Source: Calycina herbarum (Eukaryota > Ascomycota > Leotiomycetes > Helotiales > Pezizellaceae). From it: 64,000 nucleotides of DNA. Location: assembly GCA_001414485.1 (NCBI GenBank), contig LLEY01000022.1, forward strand, positions 62,001-126,000, written 5' to 3'. Below, piece after piece: positions 34,470-48,367 of this stretch. Numbering within the stretch: position 1 is the stretch's first letter; every line of letters starts with the position of its first letter. The translations under genes were made by a program, and so were the position numbers. A model generated the notes under the pieces. The model worked only from the letters and a program-made list of their open reading frames with translations. It had not been told where the DNA came from and did not search any database.

Positions 34470-36922
34470 ATGTCTACTCAAGCGGGTACGACATCGACGC
34501 GTCGAAGCGCGACGGGATATCTGCCAATTGAGAATTATGGCTTGATTGGAAATATGCGAACTTGCGCCATGGTGGGTATCGATGGAAGTATCGACTTCAT
34601 GTGCTGGTAAGCTCTCCCTTTGGCTCGAAGCTCCCTTCAATCGGCACGCAATCCCAATGCTATCTGACTGACAATCTCCCAGGCCGGAATTCGACTCCCC
34701 CTCCATCTTCTGCAGACTCCTCGATAAAGATAAAGGCGGTTATTTCAGCATTGCTCCTACCGATAATACGACCTTCACAACGAAGCAACAGTACCTCCCC
34801 TCTTCGAATATCTTGCAGACCCGATACATATTAGAGGAGGGGGTTGTTGACTTGATTGATTTCTTCCCGCGACCAAAGGAGCTTCATGTCGTTTCTAAGC
34901 TTCCAAAGCAGATGCCTTTCCGAGAATCCATTTCAGTACAAGATGAATTGAAGAGATGGTTGGTAAGAAGAGTGGAATGTATCCGCGGAAAGCTCGATTT
35001 GGGTAGGTTCTCTTTCCAGGCCTCCAATTGGCACAATCCTTCGGTGCAATATTGCTGATTTTGGGGAACCAGATGTTGAGATTTTCCCCGCTTTCGATTA
35101 TGCACGAGAAGAACATACTACCGAAATTCTCCTTCCTATCCACCCTCCCGGATGTCTCGAAAGTAAAACTGTCGTCTTCGCGACCGAAAAGGTCAGACTT
35201 CAATTGGATGTTACAATCGACCATGGCGAAGAAAACGCGGAATCTTGTCCCACGGTCATATTTACCAAGAAACAGAAGCCGGGGATGAAGGGTCAAGGGG
35301 TCGTTGCACACATACGATTACAAGAAGGTCAAGCTATTTCGTTTGTGCTCAGAGATGATATTCCGAATCATGTCACTCATGATGTTACGACCGAAGTACT
35401 TGATCAACAACAAAAATCTACTCAAGATTATTGGTTTAATTGGATTTCGAAGAGCAAGTATAAGGGTCGTTGGAGGGAAGTTGTCAGTAGAAGTTTGATG
35501 ATTTTGAAAATGCTTACTTATGAGCCAACCGGTGCTATTATTGCTGCCCCTACCTTTTCGATCCCGGAGGAAATCGGTGGCACTCGGTGAGTACCTTTCG
35601 GACCCGAATTCCGCACAGTGTTTCTCCATTTTCAAAATATATCCCGGATCGCGTTTTCTTATAATCCTTTCGCATTTTCACCGTATGGTTACTAACTCGA
35701 AAAGCAATTGGGACTATCGGTTCTGCTGGGTCCGAGATTCAAGCTTTACAATTTATATTCTTCTTCGAATGGGTTTCACAGCTGAAGCGGATGCATACAT
35801 GGACTTTATAAGCAACCGATTCCAACTGTCTCGTGGCCCGGATGGTGCTCTTCCTATCATGTTTACGATCAGAGGCGAAACTGAAATTCCAGAAATTGAA
35901 CTTAGGTAAATCGCAAATTGTGGGCTCACGACGTCCTTGAACTAGGTCACTAACATACTTCTAGCCATCTTTCGGGTTATCGGAATAGTTCTCCTGTACG
36001 AATTGGCAATGGGGCTGCATTTCATCAACAGTTAGACATTTATGGAGAATTGATGGATGCTATTTATTTGTATAACAAATATGGAAAACCGGTAACGTGG
36101 GAGCAATGGGTCTCTATCAGAGAAATACTAGGTAAGCTCGAAATTCATAGATAATTGAATCTTCTTCTAACCCAAATGCAGATTACGTGATGACCATTTA
36201 CAAGGAACCGGACATGTCAATTTGGGAAGTGAGAAACAAGAAGCAGAATTTCGTCTACTCGAAGATCATGTTGTGGGTAGCTTTTGATCGAGGAATTCGC
36301 CTTGCGGACAAACGATGTCTTCCATGCCCACATCGAAACGAATGGCGAGCTATTAGAGATGAGATATACGAAGAGGTTATGACAAAAGGTAATTGTTTCA
36401 TCCCAGTTCTTTCTGTATTTGTTAACCTTCCCCCTCCCAGGCTACAGCAACAACCTACGCTGCTTCATCCAATCCTACGAATCTGGCGACCTCCTTGACT
36501 CATCCATCCTCATCGCTCCCCTAGTCTTCTTCGTCTCCCCCAACGACCCCCGTTTCATCCGCACAATCGATCGTATCCTTCTTGCCCCCGAGAAAGGCGG
36601 TCTCACATCGACCGGCCTAGTTTACCGTTACAATACGGAACATTCTGACGATGGAGTTGGTGGTCGCGAGGGAGCATTTTCCATGTGTACATTTTGGCTG
36701 GTTGAGGCGCTTACTAGGGCGGGTGTTTATGAGCAGAAATACCTGGTCAGAGCGACGAATGTTTTTGAAAATATGGTCGGGTTTGGGAATCATTTGGGTA
36801 TGTTTAGTGAGGAGATTGCGAGGAGTGGGGAGCAGCTTGGGAATACGCCGCAGGCTTTTTCGCATTTGAGTTTGATTAGTGCGGCTTTTAACTTGGATCG
36901 GGCGGGGGAGATGAAGAGATGA
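34470..36922 (+). CDS. Glycoside hydrolase family 15, trehalase-like (675 aa)
   Basis: Seven exons: 34470-34606, 34683-35002, 35073-35586, 35705-35905, 35965-36131, 36182-36388 and 36441-36922, totalling 2028 nt (675 codons plus stop). All introns are GT-AG and phases match. The N-terminal trehalase-like beta domain is visible as [20 protein letters not shown] and [16 protein letters not shown]. The (alpha/alpha)6 catalytic domain starts about residue 320 with [19 protein letters not shown]. The general-acid region is [10 protein letters not shown] near residue 460, and a second Glu lies in [17 protein letters not shown] near residue 646. There is no signal peptide, so it is likely cytosolic. 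By family it hydrolyses an alpha-glucosidic substrate such as trehalose; the exact substrate is inference. Confidence 0.93.
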
Positions 36923-37388
36923 ATAGATAAAGGGGTTATGGAGTTTTGATATGACGTGAGGTCGTGCGGTAAGGGTTCTGGGATTAGGATTTCCGTTTTG
37001 GGTTGGATTTGGTGTGATGACTGGGAAACGGGAGATGGAAGATGAAAGGTGAGATAGATTTGGCACGTCAAAAGTGCGTCGACTCACCGATTTTGAGTTG
37101 GTTCTGATCTCGAATTTGATGGCCTATGAATTTTCCAAGGTTCTTCTGTTCTATTTCTTGAATTGCTGTTCGTCGAGGATTGGTCTTCTTTTGGACGCGA
37201 AACTCAGCCACCGTTGTATCAAAAGATACCCCGTCCCAATATATATGATTCTTCCACCAATGTTAATCAACTTGAAGCTTTGCAATCTTCGGCTCAGAAT
37301 CCTCCACTGGAGGCAGAACTTCACTTAAAATACCGTTGTAAGGTCACTTGAGAGATGTATGGGATAGTAATGTCATTTCATCCTCCCG

Positions 37389-37727
37389 CTATGCTTGATA
37401 TTCGCCACGAAGACTCGCCGCCTGGTTTTGCAAAAGCTGTTTAGCGTCCTTCCATTTTCCAATTGCAGTCCGATGCCCTTGATCGTCAGGATTCAAACTC
37501 ATCATCTCGTCCCTCCCTGTAATAACACTAGAAGTGGGCGGCCGTCAACATCATTCCATGCTATGGTGAGTAAAATAGGTGGTGAAAACAACGTACTTGT
37601 CGGCCATCGAAATTCGGGCTTTGAGATTCGCAATCTTCTTTTCAGCCGACCAGTTTGCAGAGTTGCTTTCCCACTTCTTTTCAAGACCATCATAACCGTC
37701 CTGCATCGCGTGATAGTCTTCGAACAT
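37389..37727 (-). CDS. Small hypothetical protein, two exons, 84 aa
   Basis: Exon 1 is 37597-37727 and exon 2 is 37389-37512, with a GTACGT donor, and they total 255 nt (84 codons plus stop). The product is charged and probably helical (MFEDYHAMQDGYDGLEKKWE, then SAEKKIANLKARISMADK, then HRTAIGKWKDAKQLLQNQAA). It has no membrane segment or signal. I do not recognise it. The acceptor choice (GGGAG before GGACGAG) is dictated by frame and could be wrong. Confidence 0.5.
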
Positions 37728-38797
37728 TGTACTATATGATATAAGTTAACTCTTGGCTGGAATGTTGTCATGGAGTCCTTACAAATGAGGTTTGTTGTTT
37801 TCTTTCAAATATTGAAGGGAGAATACAATGTGGAGTGTCTTCGTTACTATGCGAGGAAGTAGCCAACGCACAGTTATTTATCCTACACAGCGAAGCGTTC
37901 CATCTGCAGTGTAACCACTAAGTATCACTAAGCACAGGAACGTGCTGTGCTGTCATACAAAGACATATAGAAGCGGGGTAATTTACCAATCCCTCATAGA
38001 TACACAAAAAACACTTTGATGAATCACGTCGTCTTCATTTTTCGGCCTAGTTTGCTTTTTCTTCTTTAGGAAAACTGCTTGTTTCGGATTTATTGAGAGG
38101 ATGACTTTTCTCTTCTCTATTGGATTACAAAGTGAGGTGATGTTGGTGTAACTATCCCTTCAGCCCAAGTGATCTTGCGGCCCAATTCCCCACTGCCTAA
38201 ACATATCTCTCAAATGCCGTTATGAACCTTCTGCAGTCCGTGAGTTAAAGACACCCTAAGCAACATTGCATTGGATTTATCCACGTCTTCATTAAGAGAG
38301 TAGGTTATCGTTGTCATGTTTCATTTCAAGATGACCCCATAGCAGCGTCAGCAACGCTTTTGTTCCCACGGCCTGATAATCCTTCGAGCGGAACGGAATC
38401 AACCGCTCGCTTAGTCGTAGTTGTTGCATAATCTGGAGTCACATTTTCTTGATGCGGGCGGTGAGATAATCGTTACCTGTCAGCCCGAAATTTAAATCTC
38501 TTTGTCTTACCAATTCAACTACGTTCTTGAAAATAGAGTGAACTAAACTATTTTTTATATACTTGTTCATATTTTATACTTGCGGAAAGAAAAATAGGTT
38601 GAAGAAGATAATTAGGACGATCGCAAGAGAACATTTTCAATCTCTAGCGAGCGTAAAGAGCGCCTTATACTTACTCTACTCTATTTCGAAAACCACACAT
38701 ACGAAGAACAGAGTAATGGTGGTGAAGTGATTATCCTAGATTGCTTTGATTTTTCCATACCAAGTGAAGTAAGGACACCGGTTGCTCCATAGTGCCA
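37728..38797. other. Intergenic region, nothing recognised
   Basis: This lies between two minus-strand genes. No frame with coding character and no repeat was found. It should contain the promoter of the small gene at 37389-37727 and the terminator of the CorA-like gene. Confidence 0.4.
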
Positions 38798-41700
38798 CTA
38801 GTCCTTGTCATAATAAACACTACTAAAACACCCACTCTCCTCATCCCCTCCATTCCGCCCGCCTCTCCTCCCATCCACCACCTCGATCTCCTTCTTCCCT
38901 CTTCCCCGTCCCAACAACCGACTTTTCAAAATACCATGCTCTGGCCCTTCATTTTCAAGAATCCCCGCTTCCCTCATCGCACTCCTTATCTTCTTATTCT
39001 CCTCTCTAGCATGTATTTCCCTGACTCTCTTCATCTGCTTAATATAAATCGCATTCGAGTCGTGTTTATCAAACAGCTTAGTCGTGATTTTAACGAAAAG
39101 TGGCCGGATGTATGTGTATTCGATGAAGTAGGCCCATGAAACGGTTATGGTGTAGTATATTACGCCTCGGATCCAAGTTGAGAAGGCGAGGGAGACGGAG
39201 ATTATGATTATGCCGATCGAGATGGGGACTGTGGTGACAGGCTGTCAGCTAAAGGTCGCAGGAAACAGGGAGTGAGTACTGATAGGAGAAACAGTGCGTA
39301 CATAATAATTTGAATTGATCCCTCAAAGACATTCTGTTTCCCCCATCTGGAGCATCGAAGTTGCTGGCGTTCATTCCGAAGACTGAACTCATGAACGAGA
39401 GTGGTAGGAAGATAATCGTGACAATCGTAAATAGCATGACTGAACGTCCTTGCTTTACACTTTCGTCTGCTCGTTTTAGCGCATATTTCGCTTCGATGAT
39501 GCTAGCCTGTTGCTGCTTGAGACTCAACAGATCTTTCAGCTGCAACAATTAGTTAGCGAGTACGCCAAGGCATGAAGAATTTCGCATACCTGATTGTATA
39601 TCGAATTGGTGCTGCCCTCAAGCTCCTCCAATTCCGTTCTCCGCAACACAATATTATCAACGACCTTTTTCGCATGCCGCAAAGTATTTTCCGTGACAGT
39701 AGATGTTGGTGCTGGTATCGGTTTCGGGGTATTTACAGGTTCATTCGGAGGCGACTGCTGCCCACCCCTCCCAAGAACCGGCGTAGTGGTTCCATTACTC
39801 AAAAGTTGATTTCTCTCCTGCATCAAATTCAGCATCTTCACCATTATTTCTAGCCTCCCATCAGCTGGCATATTCAAATTGTGTTTCCGCGCCTGGTCGT
39901 GCAGAGTTTGCAGATGCTCGGCGAAATTGACTGCAACCGTTTTTTGTTGTGCGAAGATGCGCATCATCATTCGAAGCTCTTCGATTATATCGTGGACTTC
40001 TTTGAGTAATTTGCCCTCGGGGTTGATGTTGAGATATTTTCTGGCGGTGGATTCGAGATCCATGGCCTGGCGGTCGCTTTCACTGAGTTTGTCCAAGTGA
40101 CGCCAGAAAGCCTCAAAGGCAACTGTTTTCATCCCAGACTGTTGATTCATTAGCATGTACCCAAGTAATTGCCAAGCATAGAATGAGAGGTAAAACGCCG
40201 CTGAAGGCGGGGAACGATGCTGGAAAGACCACTTACAATTTGACTAAGAGCGTTCGAAAATATATCAAGCAATTCCGGCCTCTCATCCACCGGTTTGGTT
40301 CTATCGAAGAAGACGGTACTGGCTTGATTGATTATTAGAAGTGCCAGGTCATAAACCGATTCGATTTGTCCGATCCGTGGATGGTTGAGGATGGCACGTA
40401 TCCCCTTGTGTACACCCGAATAATCGGGCTTGTTGCGTCCCCATCTACGTGGAAAGCTCGAAATAATCGTGTCTGGAAAGTATGTTAGGATCGGGGGAAA
40501 GAATAGTCGCCAGCCGTTTACTCACTCTCATCCAAAATGTATAGCCACAACTGGTCAACCATGACCACTCGCGTAGTTTTGAGGGGGCTTTTTCCCTCTA
40601 TAGTCGCGCGGTAAACCACTTGATCCTCGTCTCTATTATCAGTGTTTTGGAGTTTCCAGTAGTAAGATTGGTCCAGGGTACGTCTCGAATGTAAAGGCGG
40701 GTCCTGATGCAAGTGATCTCGTAGCATCCGCACATCAGGTTCGATGTCCATAGCATCGTATATCTTGGCAACCTGTAACAAATATTTACCCAGTGGACGT
40801 CGTTCTTTCTTTTTCTCGTTCTTTACAGGAGGTTTTTTTTCGTTTAGATTAAAGTCTGTCATCGCCCGAAGTAAGTCAACCTCTTGGGCGGCTTTTGCCA
40901 CTTCATCTAGAAGAATCTCTGGGCCGGGAGGGCTGTCTTGGATGTGCTGTGTTGCAATGTCTCTCGTCACTTTAGCCATCTGCTTACGCCTCTTGTGCGA
41001 TTCCCAGTGTAAATACGGCATCTATTAAGCGCAGATTGAATCAGCGTGCGAGAACTCGCAGGAACCCATGAAGCAAAAATCCTGAAGCCAAGTAACAGGG
41101 AAGACTAGAAGATAGGGAAGTCATTTGAATCCTCCGTAGTTCGTCCTTTGTGGCAAGGTCTACCTTGGGGTGGTACGCTAGACAGCAGCACGATTTCTAT
41201 GAGATAGCCGTTACTTACGAATATCACAAAATTCTTATTCCCTATTGTATGTTCTGATTCTTTTCCGGCCTCTGGCATAATGAGTGAACAGTGAGCACGC
41301 ATATGGCGAGCATGGATGGGATCGTATTTTCCGCCACTATGATGGAAGGAGTCAGTTTTTCATAGCCGCACCAAGGTTAAGACCCCGAATATGTTTCGAC
41401 TGGGAAACCAAACTTTTAGGCTTGCAAAATTTGTAGGAAGTACTAAAAATTTAATACGAAATAGAGCAAGCCAAGTTTAGAGAGTGTAAAAAATGTGGCC
41501 TTACTGCTGGAGTGAAGACCAATACTCGCGACACAAAATATTCGACGACAACTTGCGGTAATTCTGGTGCCCACGCCAGTTGTATTCTCCGGGAGTGTCT
41601 TCGTCATAGTATCTGCCGATGGCTTCCTACAATTGGCATTAGTCTTGCGGCAGGAAGGATACTTGGGAATGAATACCTCAATCCAATGCATGTTGTTAGA

Positions 41701-42513
41701 CGGAAAGTGGAAATAGCGTATCGTATTCGGATCATCAGTGCTGGCCATGCGCTTCAAGGGATTATCCTCCTTGCTGTACAAAACCTTGTTGAGTGGATAT
41801 CTTTCAATATCGTAGCTCATGTAAGACGAAGAAGTCGGGTTCTTCTTCAGGGTAATTTTGCTCACGCTGATTCCGTATGAATCTGGTGGCCGAGGTCTCT
41901 CACGTTTCTCTGCAGAAGCACCATTCGACTGTTTCTTTTCGGGTTTCTTTTTTTGGCCATCGTCTTTCTTCCCAGATCCTATCCCCAAAAAGGAGAAGCA
42001 TCCAGTGTTGGGATCGGATGATGTTGTGTTATCTCCTTGGATGGGCGTGGGAGGCTCAGGTGTGTATGGTTGTTCATTCCACTCTTTGACTTTGGAAAGA
42101 ATCTGGCATTCTAACTGAAACCTTCTCTCTCGATCTTCGTGTGGTATCTTTTTCATCTCTTTAACTCTTTTCCATACATCGATTGGAGCATCATTGCTAT
42201 TGGCTTGGGCGTGGATTTTCCAAGCAGCTCGCAAACGTTTGAAATCGTCCACGACTGGTTTGTTCTCTTTTGTCGACTCATAGGTTGCCCGTAATTCCGC
42301 AATTCTAGCGATCTCGCGTTCTACTCTCTCTTTCTCGCCCGATTTACGACCCAAAAGAAGACCATTTTGGTCGTCATAACGACATCTTAGGTATTGAACT
42401 AAAACGTCATCCTGTAGCTGGTCCGGAATCTCATCTGGGGTAAAGTCCTGAGGTTTTGGTGCAGCGCCCTGAGGTTCATGGTCATGGCCATTCTGAGTAG
42501 GAGCTTGCGACAT
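38798..42513 (-). CDS. CorA-like Mg2+/Zn2+ transporter-family membrane protein (1008 aa)
   Basis: Eight exons: 41677-42513, 41505-41626, 41219-41336, 40526-41021, 40237-40472, 39590-40138, 39302-39539 and 38798-39228, totalling 3027 nt (1008 codons plus stop). The long hydrophilic N-terminus (MSQAPTQNGHDHEPQG onward) has a charged, Lys-rich middle. The C-terminal part has a coiled-coil helix (KDLLSLKQQQASIIEAKYAL), a first transmembrane span, the family GMN motif (VFGMNASNF, about residue 840), a second span (PISIGIIIISVSLAF) and a basic tail. This is the large fungal CorA-like architecture. The upstream in-frame ATG at 42561 would add 16 residues; MSQ fits better. Metal specificity is not shown by the sequence, and many fungal relatives may act in signalling rather than transport. 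Confidence 0.92.
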
Positions 42514-44085
42514 TCTGGCGTATGCAGATGAACGAAGAAGAAAATTGGTGGGGACTCCCATTTATCAGAGACTTCCCCGGGCTGCAGCCCTGCGGGATTG
42601 AGGCTGCAATTCCCCATTGTAAGAGGAAGCTTATCACCGCCTCCAATTGCGAGTGCGGCTCAACTATCTCGAACCGGGCAACAAATGCATGTCGAAACGA
42701 ATGGAATTAGCCATTCTCGAATCACACGACAGCCTCCCTCTCCACCAATATTTGCCCCTGAACGGTTGCACGCCTCTGACAGGGTCGATTGGCGAGCTGA
42801 GAAATACGTGCTGTAGAAATGGGGAGGGCAAATGCATATTTTCCAAGGCAGAAACGAATCAACGAGAGGAGTGTGCATGTTGTGGTGTTGCACTGCACAA
42901 AATGCGAAGCATTCAATCAAAAGGAGAAAGTGGAAACTTTACAATGCGACGTGAGCAGCAGAATCCCGACTTTGAAGTTCTGCGGTAGTGTACGCTGAGG
43001 AGGGGCATAAAACAGGAGAACACGTATTGAGGGTTTGTAGGAAATAACAATGCGAACCTACCGGCAGCAAAACATCTTCGGGGGCTACAATCTATAACGG
43101 TGTCGCCGAAAGTCCATCTGGACCCTCATGTATCCCGCCCACCCGTCTCGCCCGGATTATATAAAGTTCACAGCGAATACGGAGTACTCTGTAGTGATTG
43201 AGAAATCATGTAGCATACCGACAACGTAATATTGTGATTCGGCTCCGGTGTATTCGAACTATGAATCGATGTCAATCCAGGAGACTATTGTGTCGTTTCA
43301 CACGTCATACATCGTCGCACGCTCGACCGCTACTCGCACCAGCAGCATCTAGCCGCTCCATTATGTTATTTCCACTCTTCCAGTCCCCGAGTGAGAGCGG
43401 AAGAAAGCAACAAAGGCTAATAGGGTACGGTTCCTGTCTCTCGTAAGACGGCGCTTGGTAGGACGTCGAAGAATATGCAAGTTTGGGTAAGGTTAAAAGA
43501 AGCCCTGGAGTACTCGTAATTAGCTGGGCACCGGATTCAGTGGGAAAAGGGGAGAAAGTCCGCGTAACTGAGGCCAGAGTCTTCAAGTTTTGCCCACTTC
43601 GGTTTGACTTCTGAATCTACCACTTGAAAGCAAGTCAAATTTGTGGTATGTCTGCGGAAAATGTTGCAAACAGGAAAATGATAGAGGAAAGCGGTATCAC
43701 GTGCATTTTCTGGGCGTTTTCCACCCCTCACTTCTCCAATCAACAACTCCAAGTTGCAAGATCGCGCCTTTTCATCCATCAAGTGAGTGGGTGACTGAGC
43801 GACCACCAAACGAGGCTGCAATACCGGCACAGCTCTGCACAAGTCCCAGGTAGGACTGCCTTGCTTCGTTATCTACTGATTCGCGCGCTCTTCGACCTCT
43901 AGCATCGCATGATACTCGTTGGGCGGCAACCTGCAGTCAACCTGCAATCAACCTGGACGCCCACGTCTTCGCAGCCTTGTCGGGTCTTCTTCACCTTTCC
44001 CCTCACTCGTTGCGCCGATTGTTTGTTTCAAGAACACCGCATTTCGATTGAATGATCACACAGAACATCCTCTGCCACTGCCAAC
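42514..44085. promoter_or_regulatory. Divergent intergenic region (CorA-like / RdRP)
   Basis: The two neighbouring genes are transcribed away from each other, so both promoters lie here. No coding frame with recognisable content was found. CT-rich tracts near 43930-44080 fit a leader of the RdRP gene. Confidence 0.4.
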
Positions 44086-47000
44086 ATGGAGGTTTTTGTA
44101 CGCAATGTGCCTGAACAGACCAACGAGAAATCGCTACGAAACCACTTGAGATCAGCCATCGCGAGCCTCTCAATCCAAGATTTCCATTGTCAAAAAGCGC
44201 TCGGTAAGACGTTTGCCTCACTAACATTTCTCAGCAACGACGATGGAAGAAAGTTTCTTGCTCGCCATGGACAGGTCAAAGCCGTTGATCGCCGACGACA
44301 GATGTCAAAACAAAAGCCCGAGATTCTTAAGCTTCAGGGAAAGCCTATTTATTTCGAACTGAGTAATCGTGCGGCAGGCACGCATTTATTGTTTGTCCCA
44401 CCCACACCTCCTCATCTTAAAATCACCTATATTTTTATTTGTTGAATCCCGAGACTTTACTAGATGCGCAATGGCTGACACCCATATCTTTTAGAAACGT
44501 TCTGCGGAGAGAATCTGAAGAACGAAACAAGCACCAGAAGCCCAGCAAAGCTCAAGTCACCTCCCATCATCTTGAGCACAGCCTCCAGAATCAGATACTT
44601 CCTTTCACACTGGAATGCACTTCAGTTACTTGCGGCGTCTGGACGACTGATGCCCTTGAGACAGTCTTTGCTCCCCAAGTGGAATGGAACACAAATGCAA
44701 CTGCAACCTTTGGGCCGAGGATCATGAAGCTGACGATGCATTCCGGTATGAGAATTGACTTTCGGTATGGCTCAGTACTGGAGATTACGACTGAAGATTC
44801 CATTCCTCCAGCAATCACATTTACTATGCTCGAGGCTCCACGGTTCTTTGAGAGAATCGATGCCGACCCCGTTGCAGAGCTGATGTCACGACTCAACATT
44901 AAGGCGCAAACTACTCGTACTCCACCTGATCGAAGAAGAGGCCCGGATCGAAAACGTCTTCCATACCTCAACGAGCAGCACAAGAAAGTGGCTGGAAGCT
45001 GCTTAGTCTATCGTATGTCCCTCCCGCCATATCAACTTACTAAATTTGGTGATTTGCTTGACATTGGGGGTCTCATGGCATCTTTTGCAAAGATTCGCGG
45101 AATGCCAACTGTACTCCATCAATCTCCTCGCATTTGTCGGTCCTTGGAACCATATGCTACCGGCTTCGAAAAATTGCAGGGGATTCTTTCTAGCATCTCT
45201 GGTCAGCTGCCTTTTGTTTTGAAGTTTCAGATTCAAAGACTGGCCCACGATGGGTTTCTTTCGCCGTTCAGAATATTGTCACTGTTGCCCAATTTTGAAA
45301 AGTTGAGTGTAAGTTAATTTATCTTGTTATCGATTTGAGAGGCGGGAAACCCACTTCTTGCAAGGAGGACGGTCATTGCTCTCCCTTAATCAAGAAGGGC
45401 CAATTATCCCTGACTCTTCGACAATGTTGGAAAAAGTGGTAATTAACTATACTTGGGAAATAGGCCAGTGCCGCTGTTAGCGCGGTTCGAAAGTTTTCGC
45501 GTAAAATTCCACACTTTCACCCAGGGATCGATGCACAAGAATTTTCTTTGCATAGTCTCGTAGCTCTTTTACACGAGTGCGAATCCCAGGCAGTGAAAGA
45601 AGTTCAATCAGGCTATGAGGAAGCGACTAGATCACAAAATGTGGCAAACATTCATCGAGCTCGTGTTACTCCTTCTGGCATACAGCTACATGGACCAGAG
45701 CCCGAGAGCAACAATCGTGTCCTTCGCCGATATCCCAAACATCATGAATACTTTCTAAGAGTACAATTTTGTGACGAGGATGGACAACCAATTCGATTCA
45801 ATAGTCGAATTTCGAATGAACCAATCTTCCAGGGCAAATTTTTAGATGTTTTCAGAAATGGTATCGTGATCGGCGATCGCACCTACACCTATCTCGGATT
45901 CTCCCATTCCTCTCTGCGTGCGCAGACTTGTTGGTTCATGGCCCCATTTGTATGCGACGGCCGCCTTCAGATTTACGAAAACACTATCGCCGATTTGGGC
46001 AACTTTGCACAGATTCGATCTCCAGCGAAATGTGCGGCACGCATAGGTAAGTTATCGACATCCTGAATCTACCAGAAACTGCAAATTTCTAAATTTCGTA
46101 CCAGGCCAGGCGTTTTCAGATACACGAACCGCGGTGAGAATTAATAAGAGTTCGTTCATAGTGATTCCTGACATAGAGAGGAACGACCGAGTGTTCAGTG
46201 ATGGGGTTGGTACTAGTAAGAACTCCTACCCTTTATAGGCTTTGATGTCTAATCTTGCTTGGGCAATTGCTTATCGAATCATAGTGTCTACGCAAATCAT
46301 GGAATCAATATGGGATACACTACCCAAAAAAGGCCAATTGAAACCCACATGTCTTCAAATCCGTTTTCTGGGGGCCAAAGGGATGATATCCTTAGATTCC
46401 CGCTTGCCTGGAGAAGTTTTGGCTCTTCGGCAGTCTATGATTAAGTTCGATGCTCCTGGCAGCTCCACCGACATAGAGATTTGCGAGAGTGCAGTCAAAC
46501 CTCTGCCCATGTATCTCAATCGACAATTTATCAAGATTTTGGAGGATATGGGAGTCGAAGAAAGCTATTTCTTGAATCTCCAAGCCACTGAGGTTCGTCG
46601 ACTACGAATGGTCGCTGACAACCCTTTGAACGCTTCCAATTTCTTGACACGTCAGTCCATTGGCGAGACGGTCCATCTACCATGGCTCATCACTGAACTT
46701 GCTATGCTAAATCTGGATTTTAGAAGCGACGGATTTCTACGAGACACTGTCGAACTGGCGTTGCTGGCAGAGCTTCGCAAATTGAAGCATAAAACCAGGA
46801 TTCCAGTGGAGAAAGGCTGGCATCTTCATGGTCTCATGGATGAAACAGAATATTTGGAGGAAGGACAAATCTTCTGCTCTGTTATAGTGGATGGTGTTCC
46901 AAACTGCCTCGTGGGGAAAGATTTGATCGTCAGTAGAGCACCAGCTTTGCACCCAGGAGACTGCACTTGTAAGCTACTTTTTCCTTGGTTTCATTCCCAA

Positions 47001-48367
47001 TTCTTAGTGGTCGGGAGGACGCTTCATTTGTTGTTCGCTCCTCCATGTATGCTAACTTGTAACAGTGGTAGAAGGAGTTATGCCACCCGCAGGCTCCCCA
47101 CTGCTAAAGCTACACAACTGCATATGCTTCAGCCAAAAGGGTTCACGAGATCTGCCAAGTCAACTCAGCGGTGGTGATTTGGATGGTGATCGTTATTATA
47201 TCATGTACGATGAGATGGCACGACCCAAGACAACTTTTCAACCCGCGGACTATCCGAGGGTTGCACCTCTTGATATTGGACGGTCAGTTACCCGTGAAGA
47301 CATGTGCGAATTTTTCATAAAGTTCATGGAATCGGACCAACTCGGTCGTATTGCGGTGGCACACCGGGTAAAGGCCGATCAGAACGACGAAGGTGTACTT
47401 CATCAGGACTGTTTGAAACTCTCAGAGATGCATTCGACGGCTGTCGACTTCTCAAAGACTGGAATCCCGGTAAGTATGGGGAGCCAATTCTCTCTCTTTC
47501 TAGTAGCTGACCATTGGAATCGCACAGGTCGATATGTCCCAACTGCCCAGAGGCAATCCTTGGCGACCAGACTTTGAAGCTCCAGGACCGCATGTGTATA
47601 TTGAAAAGAAGGGCCTTTCGTTCGAAGAACCTTCCTTCCGTGATCCCCACGAAGAAGAAGACGAGGATGACGAGTTTTCGAGTTATAGGTACTACGAAAG
47701 CAACAAGGTCCTCGGAAAGCTCTATCGTGCTATCGACGAACGCGAGATTTTTGAACAGATCCAGAAACGTGCTTCAGCCCAAGGTATCGCTCGTCGTTCC
47801 CGACTTATGGACTCGGTATGGAAACACGTCGAATCAAGAGCCAAAGGTATTCAATGGGAATATTTGATGGATGAAGCTTCTGATATACGTGATATGTGAG
47901 GAAATTCCTGAGTATTCATGTGCTTCCTGGTTGCTGACTTCTTTGATACTTTTAGGTACGAGGATTGCCTTTATGGGATCATGACCGAGTACAGCCAACA
48001 CCCCTCACGACCTCTATCCGAACTCGAGGCTTTTACTGGTAACATCCTTGGAAAGACTGGAGTACCCAACAAACATCAACGAGAGTTATCGAAGACCATG
48101 AAAGAGAAATTTGAAGAAGACACATCATTCATCGTCAACTCCATAACCAAAGACGGGGATGAGTATTCTGCCGAAGCTCTTGCAAAGAGTATCGCTTGTT
48201 TTGCCGTCAGTCTGGAGGATACGAATTCATACAACCGGCGTGAGCAGCTTTCCAGCTTCAAGTACCTAGCGGCTGCTGTCTGTCTCAAAGAGATCAACAA
48301 GCTTCCTGGTTGGTCCACCATGCCTACGCTTGATATTTTCGATGATTTACGTCGTTTGCGAGCATGA
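44086..48367 (+). CDS. RNA-dependent RNA polymerase of the RNAi pathway (1226 aa)
   Basis: The product copies single-stranded RNA into dsRNA for Dicer in quelling/RNAi-type silencing. Eight exons: 44086-44390, 44495-45308, 45464-46046, 46105-46215, 46285-46968, 47066-47469, 47528-47895 and 47956-48367, totalling 3681 nt (1226 codons plus stop). The N-terminus is RRM-like (MEVFVRNVPEQTNEKSLRNH). Conserved RdRP blocks are FSDTRTA, IPDIERNDRVFSDGVGT, GAKGMISLDSRL, MYLNRQFIKILEDMGV and HPGDCT. The catalytic motif DLDGD lies in PSQLSGGDLDGDRYYIMYDE near residue 870. Length is close to S. pombe Rdp1. The donor of intron 1 (GTTTGT) is the weakest splice call. The gene has no lesions, so an RNAi amplification step is probably active in this fungus. 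Confidence 0.95.

Noticed and set aside
46239..46284. Acceptor at 46238 for RdRP intron 4
   Set aside because: It gives the wrong phase and a stop. The acceptor at 46284 restores GTMSTQIMESIWDTLP, which fits the family.
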